NCBI GenBank assembly: GCA_958496175.1
Contig: OY292277.1
Location: 27,323,282-27,387,281, forward strand
Direction of reading: 5' to 3'
Length of the DNA: 64,000 nt
DNA from: Sisyra terminalis
Lineage: Eukaryota > Arthropoda > Insecta > Neuroptera > Sisyridae
Made by a program: the position numbers and the translations under genes. Positions within the stretch are counted from its first letter, which is position 1, and each line of letters begins with the position of its first letter. The notes under the pieces are model-generated. The model worked only from the letters and a program-made list of their open reading frames with translations. It was not told the origin of the DNA and made no database searches. Below, piece after piece: positions 24,190 to 37,109 of this stretch.

Positions 24190-24745
24190 TATAGAGTGGT
24201 CATGGAAACCGCTCCAAACCTAATGTGATCATACGTCTCGCTTTGGGTGGGACAGTCCCGCTTTCGGGCTTTGTGTCCCGCTGTTCCCGAAGAACTTAAA
24301 AATGTCCCGCTTTGAGAAAAAGTGACCAGTTAATTCATCACAACCAAATTCATTATGGAGGTATACTGTATACCGTATACATATACAATACATACACCTA
24401 TAGTGTAAAACCCATAACATGCCACAACTGCGGGAATCGGCAATAAATAGACAGCGTATATAATTATCTTCATTGTTCCATTTAATATTTTTTTTAATAA
24501 AGAAGCACTGCATTGTACTATATTTCTAAGGTTGTCATTTTACGCAAAATTATAATATGGTTTTCCAGTTTTCGTATTAAAATTTACAGGTGTCCTGCTT
24601 TGAAGCAAAGAAATATGGTCACGTTATCCAAACCTAGTATCGAGTACATTTTCGATATTTCTCGATTTACAGATTTTTAATGACCCTAGAGTCGCTATAG
24701 TCCTTAATAGTTATAAAGCGGCGAATAACAACTTAAAAAAAATAG
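24190..24745 (+). mobile_element. SINE copy split by a hAT insertion
   Basis: The head, GAGTGGTC...CCGCTCCAAACC, lies at 24193-24220. The tail, TTTCGATATTTCTCGATTTACAGA to GCGGCGAATAACAAC, resumes after 24635. Both parts align with the SINE copies at 42.6 and 47.3 kb. The interruption is exactly the hAT element listed next. Confidence 0.7.
24221..24626. mobile_element. Non-autonomous hAT element with intact 8-bp duplication
   Basis: The 406-bp element has related ends, TAATGTGATCATA on the left and TAACGTGACCATA as the reverse complement of the right. TCCAAACC is present at 24213-24220 and again at 24627-24634, a perfect 8-bp target duplication as expected for hAT transposons. The interior is rich in GTCCCGC words. 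It inserted into a SINE and encodes no transposase. Confidence 0.85.
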
Positions 24746-27109
24746 TGTGATTTAATCTCAAAAGATAAAAACATGACGTTGTAGAGTTTTTTGTTGTTCT
24801 TGTTAAAGCTTACATGTTTTAATTAAAGCATTTTGATCCTAAAATTCGGAATTTAGCTAGCTGAAGTATAAAATTATGTTTAAAATTATGATTTTTATCG
24901 ATCAGTTATAAAGGTTAAAATATAGATTCTTGTATCAAATTATTAGGATTCTTATTAAATTCGTCAAAGAGTGGAGGTAATAATACACGCGTTTGGTATC
25001 GACCGAAACTTCGATGAAGGTGAAGTAGCATGTGATATTTTGGTCGAAGCCGAAATTTTGATCAAATTCTAATTATTAAAAAGCATAGAACTAATAAAAC
25101 AGTTGCGAAAGAAAAAATTAGCTGAATTAGTAGAACTGAATATTATTTTCCTTCAACTTGTTTAACAAAAGCGACAAAATAAAAAAATCATTTAGTCTTT
25201 GGTTGAAAATATTGGACACAATTGAGCGCCCACTGTTTATATAATTTATTCAAATTTAATTGAATAAAGTCGCAATTCAAGCAATTTAATAAATATTCTG
25301 AATTAGTTCCACCCGATAATTGATTATAATTGGCGAAAAGTAGTATGAAAGAAGAGGACAGACGATGATGTTGGTGGCGATGAGATGATTTTTGTGAGTG
25401 ATCAGCTTTCGAAAATTAGGTACCCATTAATTTTGAGGTTAATTAGCTTACATATATAGCTTACAGAAGGGAGGGGGGTTGATAAGATTGAAAAAATTAA
25501 CGTCATTACTAACAGTGGTGATATGGAAGAGTATATGAAGCCTGGTCCAGATTCAATCACAGATCAAGGATGTCATGTGTTAGCGCACATTGGCAATAAT
25601 TTCATTTGTCGCGGCCGTTAATAATAATAATATCATTATACATTCACAACTATCTCATCTTTCATATCAAATCGTTCGTTATTAGAGTGCTAGAAGAGAA
25701 GACAGAGGAGGAGGAAGAGGTTCGTCTGTCGATTTGTTTATGCTAAGTCTGTTCGTCTCTAGTTGCTGGTTTCTAGTGAGTCTGTGGGTCTTCAGGCTCG
25801 TTTAGCTGTGTGGGATGCAATTTTTAAATTACATTACAGCTAAATTAATCGACCATTAGTGTGAATTAGGGACTAGGAATGAGAATAGGTCTTGTTTTAG
25901 TCGTTGAGACTTGCGAAAATTTGCATTTAACAACCTTTTTAACTGTACATGCAATGTCGCTTTCAACTGTATAAAGAAAAATATAACGGGTTATAGGATT
26001 ACTAAAAAAGTTTACTTCCGCTTCCTATATTTGCAAAACATGAGTTTCAACTTTCCAGAAGTAGTCTACTTTGAAATAGGGGTAAATATATGCTAATTTT
26101 TAATCTGAAAATGGTTCTTAAATGGTTTTTGGTCTTTTTCAATCGAGATACAATTCGCTATTATAGCATTACAGGAAAAAATGTTCAATACTTTTGACTG
26201 AAAAAAATATAAGCTGTCCCGGAAAAAAAATAAATACGTAGCATAATAATATGGGAATAATCGTACTGTAAAGGTCTAAAACGAAAGTGTCAAATAAACA
26301 AAAAGGAAGTTTATAGAGAGCTTTGAAATTTACTATTAGAGAAAAACAAAGAAAAGCAAATGAACACGAGAAATCAAACGTAGAACGTAGTAATGGAAAA
26401 CTCAGTAATTGAAAAACTGTTAACCTTTAAGTATCTTCATTAACGTTAACTTGAAACAAACCAAACTAAAATGAGTTATTAAAGAAGAATATATTCTAGC
26501 GCTCTTTTAAATCCCAATAGTTTATTAGTGCATTTTTTTAATAAATAAAACATAACAGTCATTCACAACACTCCCACATCATAATATGTTTTCGCGGTCA
26601 TTTTTGTCCCTTTCGAAAGTATGAGTACTCACTGAAAAATTATACCATTACCGTTGGATATCCCTAATATCACGAAGAATAAATAACAAGAGAACGAACG
26701 GGATAAGCAATTTGTTAGTTCTCGCGTCCTCAAAAATTTGAACAAAGCTTAGTTATTTTTTCGGCCACTAACAACGCATTGTCGCTAAAAATTTTAGCTT
26801 ATTAAATTGTTATTGGTTGTTCGCTTTTTTGTTATTGTTGGACGGCCGAGTTAAAGTCGGCATTTTTTTAAGGGCCAATAATTATTATTATTAATTTTAA
26901 TTACTAAAATGACTATGGAGATAATACTTTTAAAGAAATACAAATCTAAAAGCGCAAATCCAAAATATTAAAATATCGTTTTGACAATGCAAATCGTTAA
27001 TAGATTGTGTTTTATTTTAAAAATATTTAACGTAAAAAATTGTTATAACAATTGAAGCCAATCGTTTTATTAGTCTATTCATACCATCACAGATTATATT
27101 CATTACTAG

Positions 27110-29135
27110 CTGACCCAGCAAACTTCGTACTGCCTAACATGCAATGAACATAGTGTTCTATAAATGAATATGTTAGTTACACTTAGTTTAAATTATTAAT
27201 AATAAAATGAACAAAATTAAGTTCAATACTTCATTAGAATAATAAATATATACAAATAAAATAAAAATTATATAAAAAGAAATCAATTATTTCAATTGCA
27301 AGACAACCAACACATTTCGTCGGCCTAAAGTGTTAAGCTGCTAAATTCTTTTTAACAGTGTTTTCAGGGAAAGGAAAAAAAGTAAATATAAGCTACATAA
27401 ATTACTACATAAAGCAGATTTCCGATTCATTTTGCATATTAAGAAATTTTTATATTTACATAGATTTATCAGTTTGTCATTTGATAGAATTTTTTACTCC
27501 TTCCTATTGGAACAAAAAAACAAAAAAATTTAAAAGTGAACTTAGCAGATTGAGAATTTAGGCTGACGATTTGCTTTTTTAAAGCTATGTATTTAGGTTC
27601 ATGCGTTTCCCTCGGATTGATTCTCTCTTTGAAGCATCTTGCCATTACATTGACATACAAAGTTTGTCAAATCAGATATCTTCAGCATAAAAAACAAAGT
27701 AGGGGTAGTAGACCAATTAGAGCTTGAAAAATTACGGGACCGATTATGATGATATATGATTTGTTAGATTCGTCTTCCTTCCGAATAGCAGAATAACTAT
27801 TAATATATCTTAACAATTCACGGAAAAAAATGAATAAAATGAGTTTTTAAATAAATTAGGCTTGGCATTTTACGCAACTGGCAGTTCACGTCACCCACAC
27901 TTATATGTCAATTTAATATTGTGGGTAATTTTTATTTAAGAAACGCATATAACCATTGAAACCATTGGAAGTTCGACGCAATGACTGACTTTGTTTTGAA
28001 GGCGCAATGATTTTACTGATTGGCGATTTCTCCCAAACATTGCCAATCATTCCAAGTTTAGATTCTACTAATAAAATATACTCCTGCTTAAAATCATAAA
28101 ATTTGTGACACAATGTAAAAAAATTTCAGCTGGCAACATGAGTTGCGTTGCAGAATGATCCATCTACTGAAAATTTTTCCAATTTTTGAATCTCGGTAAT
28201 GGCAGTGTTCTTGTCGACGAATAAAGCATATTGACTTAATTTCCTTCGAATTTTGTCTCATTCAAAAATTTTACTTAATTCCTAGCTTTTTTATAAAACA
28301 GCAGGATAACGTTTAAATCAGTTTAATTGGAATAAAAATTCAAACCAATAACACGGCTATAACCGATATTCATTCATTTCTAGGATAAATCTTCTGCAGA
28401 TCAATCGTTCAGAAATGCAATTCTTATGTTTTTTTTCCAGGTGAAGTTTCTTCATATGGTTCCATAAATTTGATAATTTAAGGCAAGCATTTATTTTTTA
28501 AACAGAAGTCGATCCTTAATGTCTGAAGTCGTCCACTGCTGCAATTCGAAATGCAGAACGACTAATCTGTAAAAGTGTTTTCCAAACAATTTATCGATAT
28601 TGGTAATGGGAAAATTTCTGTTGACACATCATCGGGATACATTATTTTCCCTACCAATTTTTGCCACTTTACTAAGTTCTAAGTTAATGGTGTTCCCAAA
28701 CTTTGCTCATAGTTACAAAAATTCCACGTACTGCGTTGTGATACATAATAAATGCAATATAAAATGCCAAAATGACGTGGACTTACAATCTTTTTGCTTG
28801 CAACACTCTTCAAAAATATGAATTAAATAATTATTTTAACACAAATTATATAAATAAAAACGTCAAATTCATACGTTGCTAAGCTTTTTCCAAATAAATC
28901 ACAGGAATCGATGATTACAAATAATATTAGACGTAAAAAGCAAGTAGGCGTAAAATTTATAAATAAATAAATTCATTGTTAAAACATTGTTAAAACAAAT
29001 CGAATTGTGAGTATAAACCATCCTCAAACCCCCTCGAATACACACAAAAAATTTCATCAAAATCGGTCCAGACGTTGTTGAGTTATGCGCTTACCAACAC
29101 ATTTTGCGATTCATTTTTATATTATAGATATACAT
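27110..29135 (+). mobile_element. RTE-like or SINE-like composite retroelement
   Basis: It begins ACTAGCTGACCCAGCAAACT, a head seen in many insect dispersed repeats, and ends TTTCATCAAAATCGGTCCAG followed by AGTTATGCGC, the typical 3' end of RTE-derived repeats. Open frames inside (27660-27469 and 28113-27913 minus, 28600-28821 plus) look like debris. It may be one element with deletions or two fragments in the same orientation. Confidence 0.5.
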
Positions 29136-30145
29136 ATATCAACAGATGGCTCCACAATTTTTTTAAAAATGTATTCGTTTTTCATGGAAATTTACGTTTG
29201 TCCATAGAAGACAACTTCACAGATTAAAAAACAAAACTCTATTAAATTACAAATTTTATTTAAGCTATTTACAAATAGCTTGTTTAATATATAAGATAAA
29301 TTCATTATTAATAAACTCTACTTATGTTTAGAAAACAATTTTTCACTGGAATATTAAGGTATAATTAAGGTATTAATCGTTTGTGAATTAGATGTAAATG
29401 TTATTAGCGCTTATATTCATACTTGTATACTAATAACACTACACCCCTCTGCACAATGCCTTCATTTCGTGGACGATCTTGCAATACAGCGTTCGTTCTC
29501 CTGTCATTTATACTTCGTGCTTAATATATACATTAACTCGTTAATGTATGATATATGGTTTATTAACTTTGTGTGTAATAATCCTTAATTTTTTTTAATT
29601 TCTTCGTCTTACTAAAAAAATAAAATGGATTATTTTTAATACACAAATTTTTACAAATATCGTAAAAATAATCCCCAGACAGTTCAATACAAATACAAAA
29701 TTACCATTGTTCGTAATCGAATCCTCAAAAACCACAAATTTCATATTGAAATTGGTAATAATTGATAATTTATCTTACACAGTTTTATTGGTATGTGTTG
29801 GTTAATTATTGGCTTTCATACTTTATTGATAACTATACAACTAATTACAAATCACAAGAATAAAATAACAATACAACATAGATTAGATTTTGAAAAAGAA
29901 TTTAATCTTTTGGATTTCACAAAATAAATCATAAGTACCTGAGAAAAAATAATCCCCAGAAAATCCGTAAAAAAAGGAATTTAAATACTATTAAGTTCCA
30001 AATGGCCTCAGTTGGAACAGACTACACTAGAAAAAAAGCATAATATGCAAAAAAAGGCTTTTGATAGACAAAAAACATACAGTTGCATGTACCTTAGCAT
30101 AAACCAAATCATTCTGTTGTAAGATATCTCACCTTCTTTACTTAC

Positions 30146-30260
30146 TAGCTGATACCCGCGACTTCGGATGAATGATAATATCTTACACTTAGAATTTCTT
30201 TTATTAACTGATAACTTTTACCCGGGGCTTCGCTCGCATTAATGTCCTTAAATAACTGCT
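30146..30260 (+). mobile_element. Two partial retroelement heads in tandem
   Basis: ACTAGCTGATACCCGCGACT at 30146 and TGATAACTTTTACCCGGGGC near 30209 are two versions of the same head motif (TAGCTG..ACCCGCGGCTTCG). A further decayed copy lies at 15889-15923. Confidence 0.5.
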
Positions 30261-33200
30261 AAAGATCAATGAAAAGAAAATGATATAGTTTGATAATTGT
30301 TTTTCTTATTACTTGGCCAGGATTATTAGATTCCAGAAATCTAAAATTCAATTAAGATTAAAAAACATGATTGAGATATCTACCTACAAAAAATAAATAA
30401 TTTTTATTGTTAAGATTTTAAGAAAATTAAAGTAACAACAAAACGTTTAGTAAATTAATTCTTCTTCAAAAGAACACAAATAAGAGTATAATTCTAGGGT
30501 GCTATTGTATAGAACATATAATGTAGTATATTATATGTCCTTCCTTTTGGCGCAAATAAATACACCCTAGGCATAAAATCCACGCAAACAGACTATATAT
30601 AGTTGGTCATAAGAAAAGCATGACTTTAGGAAAAGCACCCCTGCTACCTATAATGTTTATCCTTGCGCTTTAATAATGGTAACAGGAAAAATAAGCTTAA
30701 CTATAGTAGTAGTGATTATTAATATTTTCTAAATAAAACCATAGCTTGTGCTTTGGTTAATAGTTAGATACTGTGTCAAATTTTATTTTTCTGAAAACAT
30801 GTAAAACATAGAATCAGATAATAGTAAAATAGTAAAGAGGAAGGAAAAATCTACAATTTACACATAAAACGGAACTATGAATTTGGTGTCAATACCAGTT
30901 GACAACTCACTTAATAGATAAATTATTTCACCAAATTTTTAAAAAGCATGTTTTAGTCTATTGAAATATTTCCAAGAAAGTTTCTTTTTTTTAAAGAGAT
31001 TAATAAAACCTAAGCTCAAAAAAAATTTTAACCGTAACAGAGCAATTATAAAAAACCCCATTGAAATTATAAAATAGGTTTCATAATTCTGCATTCCAAC
31101 GACCTACGATTAATACTTAAGTTTTCATTGAATTGTTGATAAATGGTATATAAAACGAGACACTATGGTAGAAGACTAAACACTTTTTAAATAAAATAGA
31201 TTCAAGTAACTACAATGTAAATAAATAGAAAAACTCTTCTTTTGGAATAATTTGCTCGATTATATCAACTGTCTACCCAACAAGATAGCTTTAAAACAGG
31301 GTAACTTTTAAACTTTCAAATATTACCAATATTTTTCTTAGTCACCGCAAAGAGGATCGAGCTGAATCTATTTTGAGTTTACTTTTATAATGCATTTGTT
31401 TTTTTTCAAAGCTGTATCGATTTTTTAAGACCCTTAATGAAAAAAAAATCAAAGTGTGTTTATTAACATGAAATATAATTGATGTTACACACCATAATGT
31501 TAGTTCCTGGCACAGAAATAATACCTCCCATTTTCTTAGTTAGCCTGTGTGCATGTAATTTTAGTCAATTAAATGTTAAAAAATGAGTTTATTCCGTACA
31601 CAGAGCTTTGGATTTTTGAGCTTGAAATAGTACATCTTATAACATCAGTAAAAGTAGGTATACCAGAATTTTTTACTCACATGAAAGAAGTAATGTAAGT
31701 GTAATGTTGTATGTGTAATGTAAGTATAAATGTATAACTTATTCTGTTTTTACACACACGAATTTGATTTAATATGAGTTAAAAAGGAAGAAAATATCTG
31801 TTTACACGAATTGTTTTGTTCTTATACGAATTATTGAGTAACCACTCAATAAATTCTTAAGTAAACTGTACCAAAAACTTGTTAATATTGTTTAAAACTG
31901 TTTCTCGTTTAAAACGACCTTTCTTTACACGAATTTTTGGGAACTTATCTATCGTGTAAAAAGAGAATTACAATAGGTGTATACATATTTCTTTATTTTC
32001 TTCAAAATCCATAAAACGTATCTTAATTCTAATTTACTCGATTTTCTTTATATAAGTCAGAAAAAAATAAAAATAATTTTCATTTAATCCAAAACGTAAA
32101 TATTCATATGAATATTATTTATTTATACTGTAAATTGCGTATTTTTTTTTTAAATTTTATGTTGTCAATGATTGAAAGGTATTTATTTTGTAATTACATG
32201 ATTCATCCTTATTTGTTCCTGTTGCAACATTAATTTATTTTTCATATGTGTAATGGAAGAAATAATATTTTAGTTCTAATTTCATTTTTTCTGAAAAAAA
32301 AACTTTGACCATTTTATTTTCAAATCTTTAAATCTTCCAAATACATTCTTTCTTATATTGTTTTAAAAATTTATTCCGAGCAAATACTTCCTAAGGATAT
32401 ATAATTTTTTCTTTGGAATAATTTAATTTCAAATATAAAATTCACAATCAAAAGTTTTTTAAAAAATCTATTGACATCCTTTTTGCAAAAGTAGAGTAGA
32501 AAAATTACTTTTATTACAGAAGAGTTGCAGTTTGCTGCAACATTTTTTATAGATTTAACTAACAGAACTTAAAATTGGGAATAACTATTATATAAATAAA
32601 ATCGATTCGTATTTATTGCATTTTTTTCAATTTAAACTTAGTAGGTTAAAGTTGTTTATTTGAGTCAAGTTTTTATCATTATAAAATGTTGAAGGAATAA
32701 ATATTTAGGTATAAAAAGTTTATTTTAATAACATTATTTGTTCAGGACTATTTATAATTGTATTATAAAAAATCTTACTTCCTTTATTTATTTACAAAGT
32801 TACGTAAAGACGATTTTTAAATCCATTTAATTTATACGTAACCTTCAAAAATCAGGTGTATGTACTTTTGTTTGAAATTAGTTTTGCTAATTAACCGATA
32901 CATTAGTATTCAAAAATAAATATTTATTAACGGTTTAACATCTAAAAACACGTTGAAAACCCGAAGTGAAAAAAAACATTTAATTTTTATAGAATTTTTA
33001 ATGAAAAGCTTCTACAACTTGTGTCGCTAAATCGTCGTTAAGCACTGTTTTCCTGTTTGCTTTGCAAAACTAATTTTTATGAACTTTTTCTAAAAAAAAC
33101 CGAGGTTTATTCAATTCCTACAATTTCAAAAAAATTAATACAGTTTTTGTTTTTTAATTTATTCTTATTAAATACCAATACTCAATCAAAAATTAATTAA

Positions 33201-33423
33201 TAACTCTACAAATAAAAAAGCTTAGTTGCATATGTCTTAAAAATTAGTACTTTCTTAGCAAATTTCTTTTGGTTTCAAATAAATTTATTTATTTATAAAG
33301 AGCAATATAATAAAAATTGGTTATATTCTACCTTTTTATTTTATTCATTTTATTCAAATATAAAAAGTTAGTAAACTCAATAACTTACCTTATGTCCGTC
33401 TCCAAATATCGTGATGCTGTTAA

Positions 33424-33445
33424 TGGTGAGACAAAAGTCTCACCA
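33424..33445. other. 9-bp hairpin 35 bases before the putative exon-1 donor
   Basis: TGGTGAGAC, loop AAAA, GTCTCACCA: a perfect inverted repeat inside the putative 5' UTR exon. In RNA it would sit just upstream of the splice donor and could affect splicing or translation; this is inference. Confidence 0.5.
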
Positions 33446-33562
33446 AACAATTAACAAATAAAAACGAAACGAAACAACTGAACCAAAAATTTTCCTTCAA
33501 CTGTTTTTACCCGAGAGCTTAACCACTAAACTCGTTGACTTGACACATTTTTCAAACACAAA

Positions 33563-33907
33563 TCACAACAAAAGTTTTTCGTCAATTTTCAATAATCTAA
33601 CACTTTGTGTGCTATTGAAATTTCGGGCTTTATGTGATTGTATCACATAATTTGTTTCAGAGCTTTTAATAGATGTGAAGTTATCGAAAGCTTTAACCTT
33701 AAAGCGTAAGGAGCGCGAATACGACGACGATGACGATGACGATGATGAGCGAACGTTTATGCGAAGAGCATGATGGTCTGAATAGTGTGTTTCGTATGAT
33801 GTTGATGATGAAGAATCAACATTAACAAAACGATCCGCGCGATTCACATTACCTAAATATATCACATTAACTACATCACCACTAATACACTCGCAGAAAC
33901 AATTCAA
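33563..33907 (-). CDS. Upstream ORF with a serine run, doubtful
   Basis: This is an ATG-started frame of 114 codons in the putative 5' UTR exon. Its most marked part is a run of nine serines produced by a TCG/TCA trinucleotide repeat (plus strand GACGATGACGATGACGATG, about 33720-33750). There is no signal peptide or known domain. It may be an upstream ORF, or just an open frame in a CG-richer exon. The frame closes well before the donor and is not in frame with the Drgx start. Confidence 0.2.
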   Translation of the reverse strand: MNCFCECISGDVVNVIYLGNVNRADRFVNVDSSSSTSYETHYSDHHALRINVRSSSSSSSSSYSRSLRFKVKAFDNFTSIKSSETNYVIQSHKARNFNSTQSVRLLKIDEKLLL

Positions 33908-33988
33908 AGTAGGCGGGCTTTCACTTACAGATCAATTCGATGCGCACACGCAGAAAGGTGGAGCTTTCAGTCCGACAATGTGTGTCTG

Positions 33989-33994
33989 TTTATA
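33989..33994 (-). promoter_or_regulatory. TATA-like box for Drgx
   Basis: Minus strand ACTATAAACA. It lies at the upstream edge of the CG-richer island, at a plausible distance from a start near 33960. No good initiator consensus was found, so the transcription start is not fixed. Confidence 0.3.
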
Positions 33995-34340
33995 GTGCTA
34001 CTTACTTTATGTGTGCGTGTGTATGCTATGTACAGTATGCAGTGGTGGACTATGCTAGTGGTAGTGAAAAGCTATTCGAAAATTAAATGAAACGCAACCG
34101 AATGCTGTACCGATGCAATGCATTAGACAAAGATCGAACGACTAATACACAGAGATCGTCTACGATTATTTTATTAAGACGACTTCTGAATTACCCAGCG
34201 CCTCCACCAATATTAAGCTTATCTCTCTTTATCTTTATTGAATAATGTGTTTGTCACTTATTGCTCGCTCTGTCTCTAATAACATCGTTTTCAACAATTT
34301 TGTATTATAGGTGATTCTCTTACCAATATTCACATTATTA
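33995..34340. promoter_or_regulatory. Putative Drgx upstream promoter region
   Basis: The relatively complex, non-repetitive composition continues here from the exon island, with GT-rich words at 34008-34025. After about 34350 the sequence becomes AT-rich and monotonous. Promoter status is inferred from its place above the putative first exon. Confidence 0.3.
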
Positions 34341-37100
34341 TTTTTAAAAGTATTTCTTCATTTGCTCATTTTTTCTTAAATTATTTCTACTTCTTTTAAT
34401 TAACGATCAAATCAGGAAAAACCATCATTCTTTTCTTTTATATCTTATTATTCATTTGTTATTGTAAACTATACCTAATAATATTTAAAAAAAAAAACAG
34501 TTTATTATTATTTTTAAAAATGTTCAACCTAATAATTCAGAAATAAAAACTTTCTTCCATACCAGCGGTCGGGGAACCGAAGCAAATTACCTCAAATGAG
34601 GTAACAATGATTTTTTTTGGGTAATAAGGAAATTTTTCCAATATTTCTATTGCTATTTCATAAACATGTTAGTATGTTTATACTATTTATACTGTAACAT
34701 AATTTTTCCAAAACCTATACTACAAATATGTAAAGGAAAATTAATTCAATAAATAATGTTTATTTAAAATTTACATTGATTGTTTTCTTCTTAGAATGGG
34801 GGGGGGGGGAAATCGACTTACGTAAAAATATTCTGATCTATACACTACGCTTGGAGACGAGATTTTTTTATTAAGTTTCAAAGATTTGAATAGTAATTTA
34901 ACAAAAATAAAATAATCGGTGGATCCCGAAAGACCCCAATATATTCAATAGTTTATCCCACTAGTACAAATGAAAATAGCGACCTAGCGACTTAAGAAGA
35001 TTTACTTGTTTAAAAAGTTTTACCTTTTTTTGCTAAGAAATTAAAAATATATTTCGTATTTTTCGGTCTAATTAAGAAAAAAATAACACTTTTAACCTTC
35101 TCTTTATTTATTTATATTTTTTTTGGAAATAGCTAGTAGGTACAAAAAGTTATTTTCCCACGATTCCATTTTATAGTAATTTTTTTTTTCTACTACACAT
35201 TGTTGATAACAATATAAGACGACCACTACCTACTATCTAAAATAGTACAATAATGTTTGGTTAGATTTTTTTTTACTGAAAGCAAATACTTATAAGTTCT
35301 CCATTTGCAAGTATTTATAAAATTGTTACGTTCCGTCTACTTGTCACTTCTTGAGGCAAATTCGGAAGTATCAACAAGTTTTATGTTTTCTTTTTCTCTT
35401 TCTTGATGATTTATTGATTATTATTAAATGCTAATCAATTTTCAGGATTTTACGGATCAAAATATTTGTTTATATGTTAATCTGGATGCTTGAGGAAGTC
35501 AAGATATGTGACGAAACGTTGCTGAATTTAAAAAAAATGACACATAAAAAGTTTTGATCCTGAAATTTTTTATCATTTAGATGGGATCGATGATAATATA
35601 ATATAATTATCAGATACTTACCATATTAGATACTTTTATGTTACTAATATGGCATACAATAGCAATAGTGGCGTTAAATTCATACATAGTTAAATATGAC
35701 AATTGATTTGCATGGAAACAAAATCATATAATTTTATCGCTTCTGTTGGAATAAAAATATTTTAAATTACTAAAGTCTTCTTAAATAGTTACTATTGTTA
35801 TATAAGTTTTCTGTCAAAAGTACCATATTTATCAAAACTTATCGATACTACATGATATAGTAAAGTGTAGTAACCAGCAGTTACAATCATCAACTTTTAA
35901 AATTCTCCTTATAAAGCTAGTAACTACCTGATGAAAAATTGCAATTAAAAATTTTGGTTTAGCTATAACACCTGTCTTGAATTCTTGAATTTTGTGAAAA
36001 GACATTTGTTTTATAACAATCCAAAAGTTACGGGTGAAATTGTTCTCTTTACTAAGATGATTTTAAATGATAGGTATAGGTTACTATTCGGAATACTGTT
36101 CATGGAATATATAAGATTTATTGTATAACTAATACTAATTTATAAGAAATGTAGCAAACATATACTTGTATAACTGATATATAAGATATATTGTAAAAGA
36201 TATGTTTCCCAAATACTTATTTGGATTTCCATGGAATCTTCTTCAGTGGTCATCAAGTAGTCTTGGAATGCTCCGTATCTGCTATGTGATGAATCACAAA
36301 GTAATCACGGATCGATCTCAATTTATAAGTCGACCTTTCTTTTGTAGCGATGTAGTTGTGGATTTTTTCTTCCCTTTCACCAAGTTCATCGAACGGTACT
36401 CTTACAATTTAGAAAATATCTTTGCCTTTCCGCAAATTATAGTCAATTTTGGTTTTAAAAATAGCCAAACTATCTCTTGTAGAGACTAACAGTCCTGTAC
36501 TTCAACAGTAATTACGCGTTCCAGCAATTTAACATATTGATCCTATGCTTAAAAATCTATTACCAACCTACAATACTATGTGATCAATTTGGCCTGGGTT
36601 GGTGAAAAAAACACATCATTATATATTTTAATAAAAATCTTTATTAAATAGGTTTTATTTGAGTAAGTACTAGGAGGCCACCGGTTAATCGTACACTTCT
36701 TATAGGTCTCAACCTTGAGTTCTTAAGCAAATTTACCTTTATGGCCTCCATCGACTCACAGTATGGTCCCCGAAGCAGGGATTTTATATTGAAACCGAAA
36801 AAAAAAGTTGCAAAGAGCCAAATCCATAGAGATACAGTATAAAGTGCTCATCTTGTATATACGCAATCAATTCTTTCTTCATGGCACTGCATTTCACCTC
36901 AAATTTCGGAGGTCTTATAGATTTTCATCAACATTATTATCAACTTATGGGGTACGATGATTTCAGAATACAATATCTTTATTCATTAAAAGGATATTGC
37001 TTCACAAATATCATGAAACATTTAAAGATAAAAGATAGTAGAAAATAATGATAAATACATTAACACATACAAATAATCTTAGATTTTAGTTAACAGTTGA
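34341..37100. other. Gene-free AT-rich interval
   Basis: No host exon was recognised. It holds a 12-base G run at 34798-34809, a 7-bp hairpin TTACCTC-AAAT-GAGGTAA at 34587-34604, the hammerhead-like core at 35490-35522, and an open frame at 36202-36489 without recognisable product. Confidence 0.5.
35490..35522 (+). other. Degenerate hammerhead-like core
   Basis: TTGAGGA, one A, GTCA...TGAC stem, then GAAACGTTGC, in the same order as the 19.1-kb motif. The first core base is changed (C to T) and there is no GTC cleavage triplet after GAAA, so it should be inactive. It is followed within 60 bases by A-rich sequence, suggesting a retroelement 3' end. Confidence 0.4.
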
Positions 37101-37109
37101 TTCATGTTC

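Larger units (their letters stand above)
14539..33388. other. Putative large first intron of Drgx
   Basis: If the 5' exon ending at 33389 is correct, this 18.85-kb stretch is intron 1. It is AT-rich and carries the mobile elements listed separately. Relatively complex islands, candidates for regulatory sequence, lie at about 17640-18780, 22160-23160, 25240-25890 and 26700-26900. Open frames here (for example 18606-18905, 19159-19467, 23254-23565) match nothing I recognise. Confidence 0.45.
33389..33960 (-). other. Drgx: Putative non-coding first exon of Drgx (5' UTR)
   Basis: This minus-strand island is clearly less AT-rich than its flanks and ends in a strong donor, CATAAG|GTAAGT after 33389. 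Splicing to the acceptor at 14539 leaves the [11 protein letters not shown] as the first in-frame start after a TGA at 33442-33440. A TATA-like sequence lies at 33994-33989, about 30 bp above the assumed start. A second possible donor, GATCT|GTAAGT, is after 33927. The assignment to Drgx is inferred from strand, distance and compatible splice sites; no conserved protein proves it. Confidence 0.45.

Noticed and set aside
34562..34610. CAGCGGTCGGGGAACC, another hAT-like end
   Set aside because: No inverse end was found downstream; could be chance.
36640..36800. Minus-strand frame LLRGPYCESMEAIK, possibly transposase
   Set aside because: Too short and not clearly alignable to a known family by eye.
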